DNA of 64,000 nucleotides, from positions 172,286 through 236,285 of the forward strand of contig NW_005198017.1 of the NCBI RefSeq assembly GCF_000372725.1, in the 5' to 3' direction. A model generated the notes under the pieces. That model was not told the origin of the DNA and ran no database searches. It was given only the letters and a program-made list of their open reading frames with translations. Position numbers and translations under genes: made by a program. Shown here one piece after another: positions 30,529-40,289 of this stretch; position 1 is the first letter of the stretch, and each line of letters starts with the position of its first letter. This DNA comes from Emiliania huxleyi CCMP1516 (Eukaryota > Haptophyta > Isochrysidales > Noelaerhabdaceae).

Positions 30529-31257
30529 TTACTTTAGTTTAATGAGGCGCGGACGCTTAGTCACATGCGTGAAGAAGTAGTCACCGCATTCGGAGACCAC
30601 ACGCGGACCAGCCATGAGGCGATAACTCGGAATGAGGAGACGATTTCGAACGTACGTAGCACCTCCACCCTTCGGCTTACCATTATCACCCAACTCGTCC
30701 ATTACAATTGGCAGTTTCAAGGTGATGTGGCGTGGAATGGTAACACTTTGCGCTAATGGCGCGACAATCGTTCGGTGTGCAGAGGGGTCAGCATGAGGAA
30801 GAACACTTGGTCGCCACCCTGTCGTCAACCACGAGTTGGCGCACGGACGGAGGTTGATGGGGTCTTCTGCACAATTAAAAGCTCTATCCGCGGGCCACTT
30901 GTGCTGCTCTGAGGGCTCTAGGGATGAAAAGATGCCTTCCTGGCGTTGGACGGAGAAGAAGGCGTTGGTCAGAGGGGCTGCCTCATCATTCTTACATATT
31001 CGGTGCTTGGAGGGGGTCCACCGCTTCTCGTACGTCATGCTCGACGAGCAAATCGTTGTATTGCCACCACATACCCAACCCAGGCACATGGGTTGACTAT
31101 GTGGTGGTGGGTCCCGTCGCACCGTCATGCTCGAATCGTTAATTGTACCGCCAAATGCGCGCATTGTGATCTCACTGTGGTACCCGGGGTCACAGTCGAA
31201 ACGTTCGAGTGATTCGGCTGCGCTCCAATTCTCGTACACGTCGGCTAAGACTTCCAT
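30529..31257 (-). CDS. hypothetical protein, possibly mobile-element or viral origin
   Basis: 242 residues from ATG 31257 (the frame is open upstream to a GTG at 31341). It reads MEVLADVYENWSAAESLERF and ends FFTHVTKRPRLIKLK, with several Cys/Trp/His in the middle. Amino-acid usage looks like a genuine protein, and GC is clearly lower than in the flanking housekeeping genes. No domain recognised. No intron is needed. Confidence 0.4.
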   Translation of the reverse strand: MEVLADVYENWSAAESLERFDCDPGYHSEITMRAFGGTINDSSMTVRRDPPPHSQPMCLGWVCGGNTTICSSSMTYEKRWTPSKHRICKNDEAAPLTNAFFSVQRQEGIFSSLEPSEQHKWPADRAFNCAEDPINLRPCANSWLTTGWRPSVLPHADPSAHRTIVAPLAQSVTIPRHITLKLPIVMDELGDNGKPKGGGATYVRNRLLIPSYRLMAGPRVVSECGDYFFTHVTKRPRLIKLK

Positions 31258-31341
31258 GCACTCACTGGCGTGCTTGGGGAGTAGATGAGGCACTGGTGTG
31301 TCTTTCCACTGCAGCCATCCACATTGCACATGCAGTGTCAC

Positions 31342-31783
31342 AGCGACGCTGAGGCTCGCTGCGCGCGGGATGGGCTGAGCGCCGGGAGCGGGCTGGTGCT
31401 GTCGGTCACGGCGGGTGAGGCACGTGGAGGGAGAGGAGGGAGAGGGAGGAGGGATGGTGATGGAGAGGAGAGACTGGAGGCTGGCGTTCGGCGTGCGCGG
31501 GCGTCTCGCAGCGTGGCGTCGCGCGGGCGGGTGGGGGGCAGAGAGTCAGTGGTGAGAGTTGTGGAGGTGCACGGGGTGACGGGTGAGCTCGCTGAGGGTG
31601 CCGCGCGCCATGGCGCGTCGACGGCGAGCTCGGCGGAAAGCAGGCGGAGCGAGAGCTGGTCGCCTGGCCGGCCAAACTCTGAGGCTGGACGTCTCGAGCC
31701 ACGTCTTCTGAGGCTGACCCCTCCCCAGGGGCGAAAAGAAGAATTCTGATGCGCACTGGGCCTCCTCCCAGCCCTGGCCCTGT
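31342..31783. other. intergenic, GA/CT-rich
   Basis: GGAGAGGAGGGAGAGGG-type tract near 31425-31455. Nothing else recognised. Confidence 0.45.
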
Positions 31784-32318
31784 TCACGCGCGCGCGAGAC
31801 GTGCAGACAGGGTTGCCAGGTGAGAGCGAATGGCGCGGTTCACGGCCTCGCACAAGAGAGAGTGAGAGAGAGAAATGCGCTCTGCCTGGTGGGAGATAAA
31901 AGTAAAAAGATTGTGAGCATTTCTGGGCGAGTAGGTTGTGCGGTCGACGCTGCCGCGCGCGACCTTGCGCGCGTGGCGGCGCAGCTTGAGAACGGCGGTG
32001 GGCGAGAAGCCGCCGCCGAACGAACGTCTCGTGGAGCAGCAGGTTGAAGTTGTTGCGCTTGACAAAGATCGCGTCATGGTAGAAACCGCGATGCGCCTTG
32101 ACGTCGCCGTGGCCGTTCTTGTGGGAGAAGGGTTGGCCGGGCTGCCCGCGCGCCTTGCAGCCCATGTTTAGGCGGCGGGCCTTCTCCTCGGTGCTGCCGA
32201 AGGCATAGGAGTGGCCAACGGAGGGCGGCGTGCCGCCACTCGAGGCGTTGCCAACGCCCGTCGAGGAGGTCTTGAGGAGGGGCGTCCAGAGCTTGACTTC
32301 ATTCACTTCATCGCATCC
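31784..32318 (-). pseudogene. degraded member of an unknown multicopy protein family (copy A)
   Basis: The minus strand reads DEVNEVKLWTPLLKTSSTG, HSYAFGSTEEKARRLNMGCK, HRGFYHDAIFVKRNN, FGGGFSPTAVLKLRRHARKV and SVDRTTYSPRNAHNLF. These segments align in order with those of 44290-44800 (for example GQYYDALHVKNG, AVDRTDYG). The frame is broken at 32018-32025, where a 4-base direct duplication (GAAC GAAC) shifts it, so this copy is a pseudogene. Family function unknown to me; the presence of two copies suggests a gene spread by mobile elements. Confidence 0.6.
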
Positions 32319-32957
32319 TCCCGGCCCTGCATGTGGGGTTCTGCGAGGTCGGCGCGAACAAGCTCCTCTTGTAGCTCGATCGGTCACACCGCCATCGCCG
32401 CCGACGTCTCCCAGGGAGATGATGGAGAGGGGGGACGACACTGCTCGATCTACCCTCTGGGGTCCCTCAGCAGCGTGCACCTCGATCCTGTACCGTCTTT
32501 GTTATGACCCCCCCCAATGAACACACCAGTGAGGGAGGGCGAGACGATCGAGGGGTCCCGTACCATGCGGAATCGACCCTATCAAGTGCTCAAGTCACAA
32601 GTGCTCAAGGTCGGCGCTTGTACCCCTCATTGTCCTGCCGGGTGAGCTCCGGTTTCTCCTTGTCACCGTGCACGACCGGCGCGTTGGCCGGGGCGCGCAT
32701 CCGCCCAGGCGGCGAGGACGCCGTCTCTCTCTCTACCACAGGCAGGTACACTACAAAGAAGAGAACTCAAACTCCCACACAAGGGGCGGAGTGTTGTGGT
32801 GCTAGCGTCGGCCGTGTATTTTATGCGAGGGCGTCGGCTAGCTTGTTTCGATTCTTTGTCGTGTGAATCGTGCGTGTCCGACCGCCTGATCTTGGAATTC
32901 TTCTTTGGATTATCGGACGCACGACGTTGTCGCCGCCCGCAACCTGGCTTGCCATCC
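32319..32957. other. intergenic, short tandem motif
   Basis: AAGTGCTCAAG repeated near 32583-32611. No gene recognised. Confidence 0.45.
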
Positions 32958-33212
32958 ATGATTGGCCTGAAAGGCAACAGAAGCAGATGCAGACACATGC
33001 CGGCCGTGGCTCTCTTTGTCCTGCTCCTTACGAGTATCTTCGCCGCAGGGACGCTACTGCGCTCGCCACATGCTTCTGCAATAAACGCTGATGCACTGCA
33101 TGCGTTTGTCAACAAGCAGGTTGGCAAGGCCAGACGGAGTTGGGACGAAGCCAACGAAGAGTTTGCGCACGCAATCGCACGGGCTCTGGTCAGGGAGGCG
33201 CCTCGTGGCTGA
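32958..33212 (+). CDS. possible small single-pass membrane or secreted protein
   Basis: 84 residues: a short basic start, a hydrophobic segment (AVALFVLLLTSIFAAGTLL), then a polar helix (NKQVGKARRSWDEANEEFAH). This is the layout of a signal-anchor protein. No domain recognised and no supporting neighbour, so confidence is low. Confidence 0.3.
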   Translation: MIGLKGNRSRCRHMPAVALFVLLLTSIFAAGTLLRSPHASAINADALHAFVNKQVGKARRSWDEANEEFAHAIARALVREAPRG

Positions 33213-33651
33213 TGATCATGCCTGTTTGTGAGGGCGGGCTTTCAGATATTCTCCGGTCATGACTCATGTTCACACGAGCACGTCAGACCGCAGCAGCTCA
33301 CACCAACAGCACGCATGCCTCCCGACACCTGCGCTCGGCAGCACACACACACAGCCGCCGCGCTGCAATGGGGGGCCCGCTCAGCCGAGCTCGCTGGAGC
33401 CAGCAAGTGCACCGGTGTCCGATACCACTCCCGAACACGCCCACGCCTCACCACGCATATACGTCAGTATCTCACGCTCTGGCGCTCCTCTCACCTCTGC
33501 GCGGACCATGGCGCGGCCACTCGGGACTGCCACACAGGCACAGCGCGCAGCCATCCAGGGCGTTTACGTAGGTTTCCCCATCACGCAAAAGTATACAACA
33601 TCAAGATTATGTGTATGTCTCACGCAGATCGAGTCAACGCACAACGGTCAG
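33213..33651. other. intergenic, nothing recognised
   Basis: Several open frames lie on the plus strand but have random-like composition. Confidence 0.45.
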
Positions 33652-34224
33652 TCAGTCATCGTAGTCGTCATCCCCCTGCGCCAGTGCTAGGTCGGCACCC
33701 ACCATAGCGTTTGCGGCCGCCGGTTCGAGGCTGGCTGCGGCCGCTTGCAGCTCCGAGGCCGATGCGCTGTCTATTCCCGGCGCGCGGCGCTTGCTCCCTG
33801 CCGCCGCTCCGCCGCCGCCGCCCGTGCGCTTTCTGGCGGGTGCTGCCGAAGCGCCCGCGGCGTTGAAGGCGTGTACGGTGCTCTGGAGGAAGGAGAGCTC
33901 CTCCGCCTCGACGCACTTGGCCCTGCAACGGAGAGGCGGGGGCCTCGGCCAGCTGCGCCCGCCGGCGCGGGTTGGGGCGTGCGCACAGGTGGGCTGTGGT
34001 GAGCAGCTTCGCCCCCTCCTCCTCCGCGACCGCTGCCGCCCGATCGACCAGGTCGCCGATGAAGCGCTCGAGGCATCTCGCTGCGAGCAGGGTCGTGCTG
34101 CGTCGGGACGCGCGCATCTCATCTCGTGTGGGCACGGGGCAGGGCCCTCACAGACGACGGCAGGCACTGCCGGGCCGATCCGGCCGACGTCGTCGTCGCT
34201 CTGCATCAGCTTCTTTATTTTCGC
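33652..34224 (-). CDS. NC2-alpha/DRAP1-like histone-fold protein, 5' end unresolved
   Basis: Three exons seen: 34224-34152, 34080-33987 and 33922-33652. The spliced sequence runs AKIKKLMQSDDDVGRIGPAV, then SRCLERFIGDLVDRAAAVAE, then KLLTTAHLAKCVEAEELSFL. This aligns throughout with NC2-alpha (DRAP1), the histone-fold partner of NC2-beta/Dr1 that binds TBP and represses or redirects RNA polymerase II initiation. The tail is Gly/Ala-rich with an acidic end (GDDDYDD). An AG acceptor lies just before AKIKK, so the start codon is probably in an upstream exon (an ATG-TCG about 50 bases further up is a candidate). Dpb3/CHRAC-type relatives are the main alternative. Confidence 0.72.
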   Translation of the reverse strand, partial: AKIKKLMQSDDDVGRIGPAVPAVVCEGPAPCPHEMRCARPDAARPCSQRDASSASSATWSIGRQRSRRRRGRSCSPQPTCAHAPTRAGGRSWPRPPPLRCRAKCVEAEELSFLQSTVHAFNAAGASAAPARKRTGGGGGAAAGSKRRAPGIDSASASELQAAAASLEPAAANAMVGADLALAQGDDDYDD

Positions 34225-34410
34225 CTGTGGCCGCCACCGGTCGGTGTGATGGGCGGGGTGCAGGCGCGCGACATCAGCGAGCGCGCGAGCGGACCGCTGG
34301 GAAGACGGGCTTTGATGGAGCTGCCATCTGTCTGTTTCTGACGCTTGCGGAAAGAAAAGCAGCACTAATCACTACTCTTATCCCTGTGTTGCTGTGTGCT
34401 GCACGCTTTG

Positions 34411-34493
34411 CGAGCGGGGCGGGGTGCGCACTGTCCCTCTGTGTTCGTGCGTCGCCCATCTCTCCTGGAGATGTCTGCTCTATTTATTTATTT
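34411..34493 (+). repeat. short interspersed repeat, family B, copy 3
   Basis: GAGCGGGGCGGGGTGCGCACTG ... TTCGTGCGTCGCCCATCTC ... with an ATTTATTTATT tail, as at 12452 and 13110. A family A copy follows immediately. Confidence 0.75.
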
Positions 34494-34574
34494 ATTATCC
34501 CTGTGTGGTGGCGGCGTGCCGTCCTCCCATCCCTCCCTTGGGTTGTCTGTTTTCTTTCTTTCTTTTTACTCTCG
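34494..34574 (+). mobile_element. retroelement 3' end, family A, truncated copy
   Basis: CCCTGTGTGGTGGCGGCGTG ... CCCTTGGGTTGTCTG followed by (TTTC)n. The same 3' end terminates the longer copies at 51337-51880 (inverted) and 52320-52797, so this is a 5'-truncated copy, as expected of a non-LTR retroelement. Confidence 0.7.
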
Positions 34575-34598
34575 CGCGTGGCGTTCAGGGCGGCTCGC

Positions 34599-34600
<2 letters not shown>

Positions 34601-34635
<35 letters not shown>

Positions 34636-34645
34636 CATGCATGCA
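34601..34645. repeat. (CA)n then (ATGC)n microsatellite
   Basis: CACACACA run followed by ATGCATGCATGC. Confidence 0.95.
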
Positions 34646-35069
34646 CAGACACACAGCCCCTTCCCCTCCCCCCTCAAGACCTTCCCAAGGGCGAGGACAC
34701 GCGCAGGACGCACCTCTAGTGAGGCCCGCATAGTATGTGGGAGACTCATGCCGCCGCCCCTGCCACCCCTGTGTCAGTGTGCCCGTGGTAGTGAGAGACT
34801 TGCGGGTGAGAAGCCGGAGGAAGGTCGCTAGACTGAGATGAGACCGCCAGTGGAGTTGGGATTCCACCGTGCACCGCGCTGCGAGCCTGTCGTGTCCCTT
34901 GTCAGGAGCAGGAGAGCCCACCTGTCCCCCTATCGTCCTTCCAAAATCCTGCTCGTGCAGGTCCTGGTGTGGACCCTGTCCTCCTCCCCTATCCCTCGTT
35001 TGGGTTGTCTGTTTTCTTTCTTTCTTTCTTTACTCTTGCGCAAGAGCAACAACAACACAAGAGGCATCT
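34646..35069. repeat. dispersed repeat with (CTTT)n tail
   Basis: 34930-35032 (CCTATCGTCCTTCC ... CCTGCTCGTGCAGGTCC ... GGGTTGTCTGTTTTC, then CTTT repeats) matches 12110-12215. The following CGCAAGAGCAACAACAACAC recurs at about 35935. No gene. Confidence 0.55.
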
Positions 35070-35129
35070 AGTCAGATGTGCAGCGTGAAACGCGCTTTTA
35101 GTCAGATGTGCAGCGTGAAACGCGCTTTT
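35070..35129. repeat. 30-bp perfect tandem duplication
   Basis: Two identical 30-bp units beginning AGTCAGATGTGCAGCG and ending CGCGCTTTT. Confidence 0.95.
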
Positions 35130-36190
35130 GCGCCCCCCACGGCGCCCGAAGTGCGCCTTTGCTCGCACAGCAGACGGGTCGCGAGCCGGGAAATCGCAGC
35201 AGTCTCGCTGAATCTCGCCGCCCCAGGCTCTAGAGGTGGAGAGACTGGCCTTCCTGGTCAAGCAGGACATGCCCCTGCTAGCATGCCAAGCAAGGGCTCG
35301 CGGGTCGAGGTTGTTATTGCGCCACACCACCCTGCCACCGCTGCCACCGAAGGCAACACGGTGCTCCGTGAAACGGCCACTTTGTTGTCGTAGTCAGGCT
35401 GTCTTGTGTATGCGGCTCCTTAAAGCTAAGAAGTGTGTATAAGGGGCTAGGAAGAGGGACCCAAGATATCTTCTGAGCTGTGCACAGGGGAGGACCTAGG
35501 TGACAAAGACCCAAGAGAAGGGGCCGGAGAGAGTGAGGTGAGGCCCGAGCGGCCAACGGAGCAACGGTGGTGGCAGCGTGGCGCACCGTCAAGCTCGGGC
35601 ACAGCCGGTTTAAGCCAAAGTGAAGTAACTCATATATATCTGAAATCATATGAGTTACACCTCGGCCTTCTAGGAGCTGCTAGCTGAGTGATTGGCGCGC
35701 TAGAAGCCTCCCCGAGAGTGCCTCCCCGACCGGCCCCGAGGAGCTGCTCGGAACTCCAACTTTAACCCTTCATAGCTCCAAAACGTACCTGCGGATTTCT
35801 TCCCTATTGCTCCTGCATATGATCTGTGGGTCCACCCCACTCACATAACCAAGCCTCAAGGAATGGCGTCTAGGCGTTCAGAAATAGTTTCTTGTACACA
35901 CCTATACACATCAGACGACTCAAGGATGTGATGCGCAAGAGCAACAACAACACAAGAGCCATTTGCAATACGTGTGTGTACTGGGCTGGGTTTTTAGGCA
36001 TTGTGGGGTTGGCACTCCCATCGACCCTCATGACCTCCTGCGGTCTCTGAGATGGACACCAGTGGGTGTGGGACCACAGCCAGGATACACTCGAAGGCTG
36101 GGTAAGCAGTAGAGGTCGATACTCGACGCGTCCCACATGGTCTGTGTCGCTGTCGGCACGCTGTCGACAGGACGTCGAGCGACACCGGTG
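35130..36190. other. long intergenic stretch, one hairpin
   Basis: No gene recognised. A perfect 11-bp inverted repeat (GTAACTCATAT / ATATGAGTTAC) at 35625-35635 and 35648-35658 could form a hairpin. A second copy of GCGCAAGAGCAACAACAAC lies near 35934. Confidence 0.5.
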
Positions 36191-36443
36191 GCAGTGCCAC
36201 CCAGGAGTGGTCGGGCGGTCTCCCGTCATGAGAGACCCACCATGTGATCCGTATGATGATTCCTGACAACCGCCTCAGTCAACTTTCGTCACAGTTCCCG
36301 CTCTGAGAGGAGCTGCGGGTCAGCTCGACAGCTGGAGCTGTGTCGCCGGCGTGCGGCGGCCTGCCTCCGGAGGTGCCTCTGAGGTGGACATTTTTTTGTC
36401 ACCGTGAGAGAACGCGTTCGAATTTTCACTCCGGAACTTCAAC
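36191..36443. repeat. about 250-bp dispersed repeat, copy 2
   Basis: Direct copy of 26309-26560 with a few substitutions and one single-base difference in a T run. It ends at the same GGAACTTCAACT boundary. Confidence 0.9.
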
Positions 36444-37439
36444 TTCACACGCGCACCGGCCAGGGCTACAATAGTGCCAGTGAGGGGAGGCGCGAGTCGG
36501 AAGGCCGCGACCGTCAAGTGTTTTCCCAATTTTCCTTTTACTAGTATCGCTGTGAACCCAGCCACGTAAGAAGAGCCACATACACTGAGAGGGAGACACA
36601 CCCCGCTCTCCCTTTTCAGTTTCTCCCACAGTAAGCTAAAAGTTCGTTCGTAACCGTCTGAATTCGGACGCCTGTGCTACCCTTCACACACGCTACACAG
36701 CCGGAGGGTAACACTAACGACAAAGGGTCTCTCTCTCTCAAAGGGTGCGAGCGAGTGACGGGTAATCGTGGCCGTGGCCAAGAAAATCAAAATATTAAGC
36801 TCTCTATTTGGACCACGGCGAAAAACTCGACGGTTTTGGGCGTTTCAGAGCACGCTGAATCGATTGGCTAAGCTACAACTCTCCCTCTCCCTTTCCTTTC
36901 ATAATTATTGACTCAAAACTCGATGATCGCGCGATTTTGGAGAAGTTCTAGCTTAGCCAAAACGTTCCTCTCGAAAAGTTGACTTAGGAAGCCGCAAACG
37001 GCAGCTTCTCAAAGCCTCACCGGCGCTTATTCTCTTGATCTTTCAAAACCTAGGCCTGCGGCCAAAATTTTCTAAAGGCCGCTGCGCGGCCAGCGCAATG
37101 CGCAACCAGTCAGCGACCGACAGTCAGCAGCAGACTGTGACGATTGGCGGCCTCGCGCCCTCAGTCGACCTCCTCTACCAACTCCCCTGCCCAGCCCATA
37201 TGCCTCATCCACGGTGGCGCAACCACTCGCGCAGGGAGAGAGAGAAAGTCGGCGATCTGCGCCGTGCAGATGAGCTCCGCCTCGTCTGCGTCGAGGACGC
37301 CCATCGCAGGGCTGTCATAGCGCCATTGCATATGACGTACTGCATGTTGTTCATTACTTCGCAGGTGCCAAAGTCGAGGATAATCTCACTCAGCGATGGC
37401 GAAGGCTGCACTCCCGGCCGGCGGTAGGAGGGATGAAGG
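36444..37439. other. A/T-richer intergenic region
   Basis: Composition is nearer 50% GC. A short inverted repeat (TTGGCTAAGCT at about 36866, AGCTTAGCCAA at about 36950) is present. No convincing gene. Confidence 0.45.
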
Positions 37440-37787
37440 TTAATGTACTTCGCAGTGTACGGTGCCTTCCGGCGCGAACAGTGCCCGGGACGAAAGAGGA
37501 GGCGACGTCTCCCTCGTCCATGGACGGTGTAGCCAGCTTGAGAGACGGGAACGAACGGCGGTGAATCGCCGACAGCGGCGCCTTCGTTCCTTTCCAGTGA
37601 ATCGCCGGCGGGTGCCCTGAGCGTTGTATCTGTCGGCCAGTTGCCGCACCGCCGGCAGCAGCTCCGCAGCAGCCGCCCAGATGGTGGCGCCGGTTAGGAC
37701 AGGAGCGAAGCCGCGTGGACACGGCTGAGCGACGCCGTGCGTCTCGTTTGGATGCTGCAGGCATGCCGGGCAGCGCGCGTGCTCCAT
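37440..37787 (-). CDS. doubtful ORF with a Cys/His pair
   Basis: 115 residues starting MEHARCPACLQHPNETHG, with CxxC and nearby His that could be half a zinc site, then an Arg-rich tail. A competing frame overlaps it and there is no neighbour support. It could be a mobile-element relic. A 7-bp stem hairpin (CGCCGAA / TTCGGCG) lies just upstream at about 37803-37828. Confidence 0.2.
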   Translation of the reverse strand: MEHARCPACLQHPNETHGVAQPCPRGFAPVLTGATIWAAAAELLPAVRQLADRYNAQGTRRRFTGKERRRRCRRFTAVRSRLSSWLHRPWTRETSPPLSSRALFAPEGTVHCEVH

Positions 37788-37952
37788 ACCGCGTCGGGCG
37801 CCCGCCGAAATCTTCGATTTCTTCGGCGTAGGGGACCAAAAACCCCTGAAAATTTTCTTCGCCTGCGGCGGGCAATTAATTTCGACACTTTCGCTTTCAC
37901 AGCTCTTTCACACGACTTTATCCGTCACTCGCTCGTGCGAAGAGCCGATCCT

Positions 37953-38765
37953 TCAGAGCAGGCCGAGGTTGGCCTTGGCGTCGAAAAGGGTGGGCTGCGC
38001 CATCTCCCAGAACATCGCGAGGAGGACCGGCTGGAACAGCAGCCGCACGGCGTGGCCAATCACCGGCGTCTCGACGGAAAGCGGGAACTTTGCGTTGTGC
38101 GTGAGCGCGTACAGGTTTGCGGGCGTCACGAGGACGGTGAGCAGGAAGAGAGTCAGCGCTGCGTCTGAGGTGACGGGGCCGAGGGAGGAGGGCAGCGCGA
38201 TGCCGGCGAGCGCCGCGCCGGCGCCGAAGAGCATCCACGCGCCGCCAAAGATCTCGACCACGCCGGTCCAGTAGACGTTCGCCCTGGGTGAGAAGGGCGT
38301 GTACCAGAAGCCCCAGGTACCGTTCGGAGGCGTGATGTTCTCGAAGCCCTCCGCCTCGGTGAAGTGGGCAACGCCGGCCGCGAGGTAGATGAAGCCGAGG
38401 AGCGGCCACGTCGGCCGAGAGAGCTGCCACAGGCCGCTGCCTCTCGCGGCATCAAACACAGGGCCGGCCAGCGCCACGGTGAGGCCGCCGATGGCAGCCG
38501 AGATCGCGACGACAGTGAGGGCCTGGAGCGGCGCCGGCAGAGTGTTGATCCCAGAGAGGCTCGGCAGCTCACGGCCCTCGCCCACGCCGGCCACAATCTC
38601 GCCCGCCCTCTCTCGCTGCTCAAGCTCGGCGATGGAAAGTGTGGCGGTGCCTGCGCGGCGCAGAAGAGGCGCACCAATCCATTTTGGTGATGCGCGGAGC
38701 GGCGTCACGCAGAGGCTCGAGGCAGCTCGCGGGAGCGCCAGCAGGAGAGGGAGGGCGCGGAGCAT
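37953..38765 (-). CDS. DoxX-like integral membrane protein, probably plastid-targeted
   Basis: Single exon, 270 residues. The N-terminus (MLRALPLLLALPRAASSLC) is a signal peptide followed by a basic stretch, consistent with a bipartite plastid leader in an alga with complex plastids. Four to five hydrophobic segments follow: about 85-105 (VVAISAAIGGLTVALAG), FIYLAAGVAHFTEAEGFENI, VEIFGGAWMLFGAGAALAG, and LTLFLLTVLVTPANLYAL. The YLAAGVAHF ... VEIFGGAWML ... TPANLYALTHN pattern is DoxX-like. Function in algae is not established. Confidence 0.75.
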   Translation of the reverse strand: MLRALPLLLALPRAASSLCVTPLRASPKWIGAPLLRRAGTATLSIAELEQRERAGEIVAGVGEGRELPSLSGINTLPAPLQALTVVAISAAIGGLTVALAGPVFDAARGSGLWQLSRPTWPLLGFIYLAAGVAHFTEAEGFENITPPNGTWGFWYTPFSPRANVYWTGVVEIFGGAWMLFGAGAALAGIALPSSLGPVTSDAALTLFLLTVLVTPANLYALTHNAKFPLSVETPVIGHAVRLLFQPVLLAMFWEMAQPTLFDAKANLGLL

Positions 38766-39002
38766 TGATCGGCGCGAGGCTTCTGCGGCACCAGGTCACC
38801 AAACAGGGGCGAGGAAAATATGTCAGGCAGGGTACTATCTGTTGTGGTTGGGCGCAACCTCGACAACCTAAACCTCGACATATCGAGTTTTTCGACCAGG
38901 TCGTACGCGATAGACTCACTCCTTACACGCTCAACTTACCGATAACGGCGTTGCCGCGGAGAGCACCAAGGGGCAGCTGCAGCCAAGCCGTCCGAGGGAG
39001 AG
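38766..39002. other. upstream flank of the DoxX-like gene
   Basis: CGATAGACTCAC occurs here (38907-38918) and again at 39208-39219, bracketing the telomere-like array. No gene. Confidence 0.4.
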
Positions 39003-39207
39003 ACTAACCCGGGTTAGCGCCGGGTTAGTCTCGGGTTACCATAACCCATGCTGACGTATGCCCCCCAGCCGCATGGGTTAGTGCTGGGTTAGTGCCGGGT
39101 TAGTGCCGGGTTAGTGCCGGGTTAGTGCCGGGTTATGGTAACCCATTCTGACCCGTGCTGACCCGTGCCGGGTTAGTGAGCACTAACCCGCGCTAACCCG
39201 CGCTTAC
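39003..39207. repeat. degenerate telomere-like GGGTTA repeat array
   Basis: About ten GGGTTAGTGCC-type units in one orientation, flanked by inverted CACTAACCCG units and two GGTTACCATAACCC palindromes. GGGTTA is the permuted TTAGGG telomere hexamer, here spaced by GTGCC/GCGCC. Confidence 0.85.
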
Positions 39208-39261
39208 CGATAGACTCACAAATATGCCGGCGATTCTTTCAACATAACTCCCTCGCACAAC

Positions 39262-39345
39262 ACTGGGCCGCTGCGCCTCCCTTGGGTTGTCCGTTTTCTT
39301 TCTTTTTACACTGGGCACGGGACTGGCGCGCACTGGCACTAACAC
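39262..39345 (+). mobile_element. retroelement 3' end, family A, truncated copy
   Basis: CTCCCTTGGGTTGTCCGTTTTC then TTTC repeats, followed by ACACTGGGCACGGGACTGGCGCG, the inverse of boxes at 2727 and 2992. Confidence 0.55.
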
Positions 39346-39644
39346 AGGTACACAGAATTTTCGAGGCGAGCTGTGCGTCTGAACCACACACGTGTCCCTC
39401 CATTCACACTCTCCCAGTCCTTCCTGGTCTAGTGCCCGACCTTTCCGCCCGTCGTGCTGAGTAATACTCACTGAGTTGGTCGCACCTCCGTGCATCTTCG
39501 TCCTTTAGACGTTTCACCTAGAGCAAGCGGGGCGGCACGCCCCTTGGTCCACCCGCCAGCCGGGTGGGGCTTGCACGTGGCAGCGACTCGACTGGTCGCG
39601 TCAGCCCCTTTGTGAAGCCCGACACGCTATCCACTGCTCAGGCC

Positions 39645-40289
39645 ATGCCTGACACGCCCACCAAAGCCTTGGAGCATTCCGAAACTCGGGATCTCCTACA
39701 TGGCGCTAAACAGAGTGCTGATGCAATGGTAACGGAATGCAAGTTCGTCCCGGCCGCCGCCCTCGACGGGCTCGCGGCGAACGTGGCCACTCTCCTCGAG
39801 TGGAGCCGACTGCAAGACAACGACGGCATCGGTTTCTTCCTCATCACGAATGGCGCTGTCTACATAGACAACATTGCGCCCACTGAGAGCGAGTTGCCCC
39901 CTGCTCATGTCGGCGAGCAACGGCGGACCAACGCCGAGCGTGCACGCGTCCTCGAGATCCTTGAGCTGTGCATCGCGCACAACGTTTCCTTCATTGTTGA
40001 ACACCCTGCGCCACGCTGTGTCGAGATCTCCGGCCTGCGCGGGCTGTTCGACGAGAACGGCCGCGGGTCTGGCTCTCTCTTCATCACCTCCGGCTTCCGA
40101 CGCCTATACGAGCTCGGGGCCAAGCTGACTGCCTTTGCCCAGTGCGAGTTCGGCGCCTCCGTTCAGAAGTACACCGCTTTCGCGTACTACGGCGACGTCG
40201 GGAAGGTTGTCCAGCAACTAAACGGCATCTCTTGTGGGCACGACGACCACGTCGGCAAGGCTGCCGGGCGTGATTCAGCCGGCGCCTAG
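39645..40289 (+). CDS. retroelement-type ORF (weak)
   Basis: 214 residues from ATG 39645 (frame open from 39564). Segments SFIVEHPAPRC, LTAFAQCEFGASVQKYTAFA and the His-containing GISCGHDDHVGK recall the ENP ... QC-x-[FY]-G-x-x-x-x-K-x-T ... C-x-x-x-H pattern found near the end of many protist retroelement polyproteins. No reverse transcriptase or integrase is adjacent. Could be a single domesticated or decayed ORF. Confidence 0.4.
   Translation: MPDTPTKALEHSETRDLLHGAKQSADAMVTECKFVPAAALDGLAANVATLLEWSRLQDNDGIGFFLITNGAVYIDNIAPTESELPPAHVGEQRRTNAERARVLEILELCIAHNVSFIVEHPAPRCVEISGLRGLFDENGRGSGSLFITSGFRRLYELGAKLTAFAQCEFGASVQKYTAFAYYGDVGKVVQQLNGISCGHDDHVGKAAGRDSAGA

Noticed and set aside
39006..39205. 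CRISPR array in the GGGTTAGTGCC repeats
   Set aside because: Units are 11 bp without unique spacers, and the genome is eukaryotic.
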